Assembly (NCBI GenBank): GCA_022385755.1
Contig: MU278364.1
Span: forward strand, 248,001 to 312,000
Reading direction: 5' to 3'
DNA: 64,000 nt
Source of the DNA: Trametopsis cervina
Lineage: Eukaryota; Basidiomycota; Agaricomycetes; Polyporales; Irpicaceae
Position numbers and translations under genes: made by a program. Below, piece by piece: positions 61,227-64,000 of the stretch (position 1 is the first letter of the stretch; every line of letters begins with the position of its first letter). The notes beneath the pieces are model-generated. The model was given only the letters and a program-made list of their open reading frames with translations, searched no databases and was not told the origin of the DNA.

Positions 61227-63482
61227 ATGGCGACCACTCCGCGTGATGCTGCTCCAGCATACTCTGAAGCAGAGAAGGGTTTGATAGAAGTGCCCCAAAT
61301 GCCTCAGGCGGCGTATCCGAAGGACGAAAAGAAGGATCCCTTCAGGGATGAGAAGAAAGGCGACGTTGCAGTGTCTGCTATCGTTGTATCTGAGAAGAAG
61401 GATTCTCGCCCTGCTAAGTCTCCCGCGAAGCCTAAGAAGAAAGTCTCGAAATGGATCCTTTGGCAACTTTGGTTCAACACATATCGGTAGGTATCTTTTC
61501 GAAGTGTCTGGCATCGTCGCTTATACATCTTATCGATACAGTAAATTGTTCACGTTTGTCTTCACGCTGAACATGATCGGTCTTGGCTTGGCCGCGTCGG
61601 GCCACTTCCCTTACGCGAGAAGGTATAACGGTGCTATGGCAGTCGCGAACTTCAACTTTGCCATTCTTATGAGGAATGAAATCTTTGGCCGTCTTCTTTA
61701 CCTATTTGTCAATACCTGCTTCGCTAAGGTAAGAATCCTCTACAGCAAAACAATATCCATACTGACCACAACATCAGTGGCCACCTTTGAAATGGCGACT
61801 CGGATGCACGTCTGTCTTGCAGGTGAGCAGTGTCCATTCATCCGTCTGAAACACCCAGACTAACGCTATGCATAGCACCTTGGCGGCATTCATTCTGGCT
61901 GTGCTGTCTCCGGTGTTGCATGGTTGCTCTTGAAGATTATCACTGTATGGCAAGATCGTCTAACAGAGCACGATTCGGTCATCGTGCTCGGCACCATCAC
62001 CAACATCACGGTGTTCCTCACAGCCGTGTCGGCCGTGCCTTGGATCCGTAACACCCACCACAAGTACGCATTGGCCTTATCTGATACTCCAGCCGGATAC
62101 TGACCTCCGCCTGCAGCGTCTTCGAGCGCCACCATCGTTTCCTCGGATGGGCGGGCTTGTTTTTAACCTGTAAGGCGTTTACTACTCGCTACTCCGGACT
62201 GCGGGCTGATACTTTACTCAGGGTCATTCACCATTGCCAACGATCTCTGGGTACCTGAGACTCAAACCTGGAACTTGAGCGCAAAGCACATCTTCAAGCA
62301 GCAGGACGTGTGGTATGTCATGGGCATGACAACTTTGTAAGTGCTAAGTGCGAGCGCGTATGTTCGACGGCTGATCTTGTCTGATCGGTTGTCAGCATTG
62401 CCCTGCCCTGGATCTGTACGAGAAGAGTTGAAGTTGACATCGAGTTGGTACGTTGTCCGATTGACTACGACCCTGCATATAGTTTAATCGCCAAGGATTT
62501 GATTAGCCGTCGCCCAAGGTCGCCATCGTGCGCTTCAAGCGTGGTATGCAGCAAAGTCTTTTGGGCCGCATCAGTCGCAGCGCCGTCAAGGAGTATCATG
62601 CATTTGGTATCATCTCGTGAGTCACCATCGAGAACTCAGAGCGCATCTGTTTCGTCTGATCGCAGTACATTGTAGCGAGGGCCCGCACGCTAAGTACCAC
62701 TACATGATATGCGGCGTGCAGGGCGATTTTACCCGCAGTCTGGTCAACGACCCGCCGAGGTACCTCTGGACTCGCGAGCTCAAGGTACTGTGCCATCATT
62801 CCTCCGCTCGTCGGGGCAGCGTACTCACGGTCGCATAAGTTTGCCGGTGTCTCGAACACGTCGACAATCTACAAGCGGGGCATACGCATCTGCACCGGAA
62901 CCGGCATCGGCGCAGCACTCTCGACCTGCATCCAATCCCCATACTGGTGAGTACTATCGTGCCCGCCGGCACCGCCTGAGTTGATTGGATGGCTAATGTC
63001 TCCGTGCGATTTCTCACAGGTATCTGATATGGATCGGTTAGTATTGCTTACCGGGTTGCTAGCTACCCACGGCCCACGGAACTGATCTGCTTGACGTTTT
63101 CCAGGTTCTGACCAGGAGAAGACCTTCGGGCCCACTATTAGCGGCCTCATCCATCGGCACATCGAGCCCGAGCGGCTGCTTCTGTGGGACAGTAAGGTTC
63201 GCGGCGGACGACCGGATACGATGAAGATTTTGAAGGAAGTGTATGCGTCATGGCAAGCCGAAGGTATGCTACCATCCATCTGCCGACGATCTGTATTGTC
63301 ACTGACGGTCCACTTTGTCAGTTGTCTTTATCACGTCGAACTACATCGGCAACTCTGAGATGATGCAGGTACGCCCCTGAGCGCAATGTGAAATCAATAT
63401 GCTTGGTATTAACGGTTAAATGTTTTCTCAGGGCTGCAAGGAGGCTGGTATCCCCTGCTTCGGTACTCTCTGGGATTTCTAA
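61227..63482 (+). CDS. TmpA/TmpL-like integral membrane flavoprotein
   Basis: The cytosolic N-terminus (MATTPRDAAPAYSEAEKGLI, Lys-rich SEKKDSRPAKSPAKPKKKVS) leads into a multi-helix domain: KLFTFVFTLNMIGLGLAASG, NFNFAILMRNEIFGRLLYLF, SGVAWLLLKIITVWQDRLTE HDS, LGTITNITVFLTAVSAVPWI RNTHHNVFERHHRFLGWAGL. A ferredoxin-reductase-like C-terminus follows: SPKVAIVRFKRGMQQSLLGR ISRS, YHAFGIISEGPHAKYHYMIC, and GIRICTGTGIGAALSTCIQS PYWYLIWIGSDQEKTFGP, ending PCFGTLWDF. This order matches fungal TmpA and the C-terminal half of TmpL, which are linked to conidiation and redox control in ascomycetes (family knowledge). The His residues in the helix domain (THHN, RHHRF) are compatible with a ferric-reductase-like fold. 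About 10 short introns; individual joins between 61.8 and 63.2 kb are approximate. It is unclear whether this gene and the dioxygenase 1.66 kb away are functionally linked. Confidence 0.82.
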
Positions 63483-63661
63483 ACAGTTAACGCACGTTTC
63501 ACGGCCGTTATTCTCTACGAAATTGCATTCTTTATCATTCATGCTTAAGGTTCGCGGTGCTTGTACAATGTAATTTAGAGCCACCGTATTTGAAGAACAA
63601 TTCCCCTTCCTCGCAGTCCCTCGCACGCATCTATCTAGAATTAACATTATCATAGAATATA

Positions 63662-64000
63662 TTATGTCTTCTTGGATACTCGGACACAATAGTCGTAGCC
63701 GTGTATGCACCCGTAAATATATGTACGGCAGGATTGTCTCACACACCGCTCCAATACAAATATGGACTTCGCAGAAAGGAGTGATCGCAGCGCTGTAGCT
63801 TGAGCGGTGATAGGGTCGAGGTTGACAGTAGGAAGCCCCAGAGCACGTTCTCGGGAAGGCGTCATTCCGGCAAAGCTGAATTGCTTCTCAAGGTTCTTCT
63901 CCGACGGCCCTAAATGGCTATCCGTTCGCGGACGATCCTGCCAAGCCCTGGCTGTGGTGAGATAAAACGTCAGAATATGCTCAGAGTGCGGCAGAGTCCG
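63662..64000 (-). CDS. 3' end of an unidentified gene (runs off the right edge)
   Basis: The minus-strand frame is open from the window edge to a TAA at 63662, 112 codons: RTLPHSEHILTFYLTTARAW, LGPSEKNLEKQFSFAGMTPS and RERALGLPTVNLDPITAQAT. This reads like real protein sequence, with the 5' exons beyond the window. The last about 20 codons (SCRTYIYGCIHGYDY...) are less protein-like, so a shorter end via an intron is possible. No family is recognised from this fragment. It is convergent with the TmpA-like gene. Confidence 0.5.
   Translation of the reverse strand, partial: RTLPHSEHILTFYLTTARAWQDRPRTDSHLGPSEKNLEKQFSFAGMTPSRERALGLPTVNLDPITAQATALRSLLSAKSIFVLERCVRQSCRTYIYGCIHGYDYCVRVSKKT

Overview
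This window is nuclear DNA from a filamentous basidiomycete, most likely an Agaricomycete. Three things point there. The genes carry many short introns (about 45-60 nt, GT...AG, branch sites like CTAAT/CTGAC). Coding exons are GC-rich at third codon positions. The conserved proteins are fungal orthologs whose family details fit Basidiomycota (Ssb-type Hsp70, SIP5, CBP4, fungal TRP2). A Polyporales-like origin is a guess from the flavour of the lineage-specific membrane protein near 27 kb. No ribosomal RNA, tRNA, CRISPR or intact transposon was recognised.

Layout, left to right. 1-8.3 kb: the 3' part of a replication factor C small subunit, a SIP5-like RING protein, and a SERCA-type calcium pump. 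8.3-12.2 kb: gene-poor, low-complexity DNA with a family of degenerate repeats. 12.2-18.8 kb: a divergent pair, an arrestin-domain protein and an SLC35F6-like transporter. 18.8-28 kb: a gene-poor, lower-GC block of decayed duplicated sequence. It contains one spliced orphan gene with amino-acid repeats (25.3 kb) and one apparently intact two-TM orphan gene (26.8-27.7 kb), whose degraded relatives lie upstream. 28-40 kb: dense housekeeping genes SHQ1, TRP2, mitochondrial uS2, SSB, a tiny five-exon CBP4, TMA20/MCT-1 and an SRR1-domain protein. 40-55 kb: an orphan protein, the anaphase-promoting complex subunit CDC27, chaperonin subunit CCT1, an orphan, a MIT-like coiled-coil protein, the Ran-binding protein MOG1 and kinetochore NDC80. 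55-64 kb: accessory metabolism, with a secreted type-B carboxylesterase/lipase, an intradiol ring-cleavage dioxygenase, a TmpA/TmpL-like membrane flavoprotein, and the 3' end of an unidentified gene running off the right edge. A 230-bp element with 27-bp perfect inverted repeats lies between the esterase and the dioxygenase.

Most housekeeping genes are arranged as divergent pairs with short shared promoters (SHQ1/TRP2, uS2m/SSB, CBP4/TMA20, MOG1/NDC80) or as convergent pairs (TRP2/uS2m only 31 bp apart). No clear operon-like or secondary-metabolite cluster is present. The most unusual content is the decayed paralog tract at about 21.6-27.7 kb, the repeat family at 10.6-11.4 kb, and the 22-nt putative micro-intron in the dioxygenase. 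Gene models were assembled by eye from reading frames and splice signals, so individual exon ends may be off where no coordinates are given.
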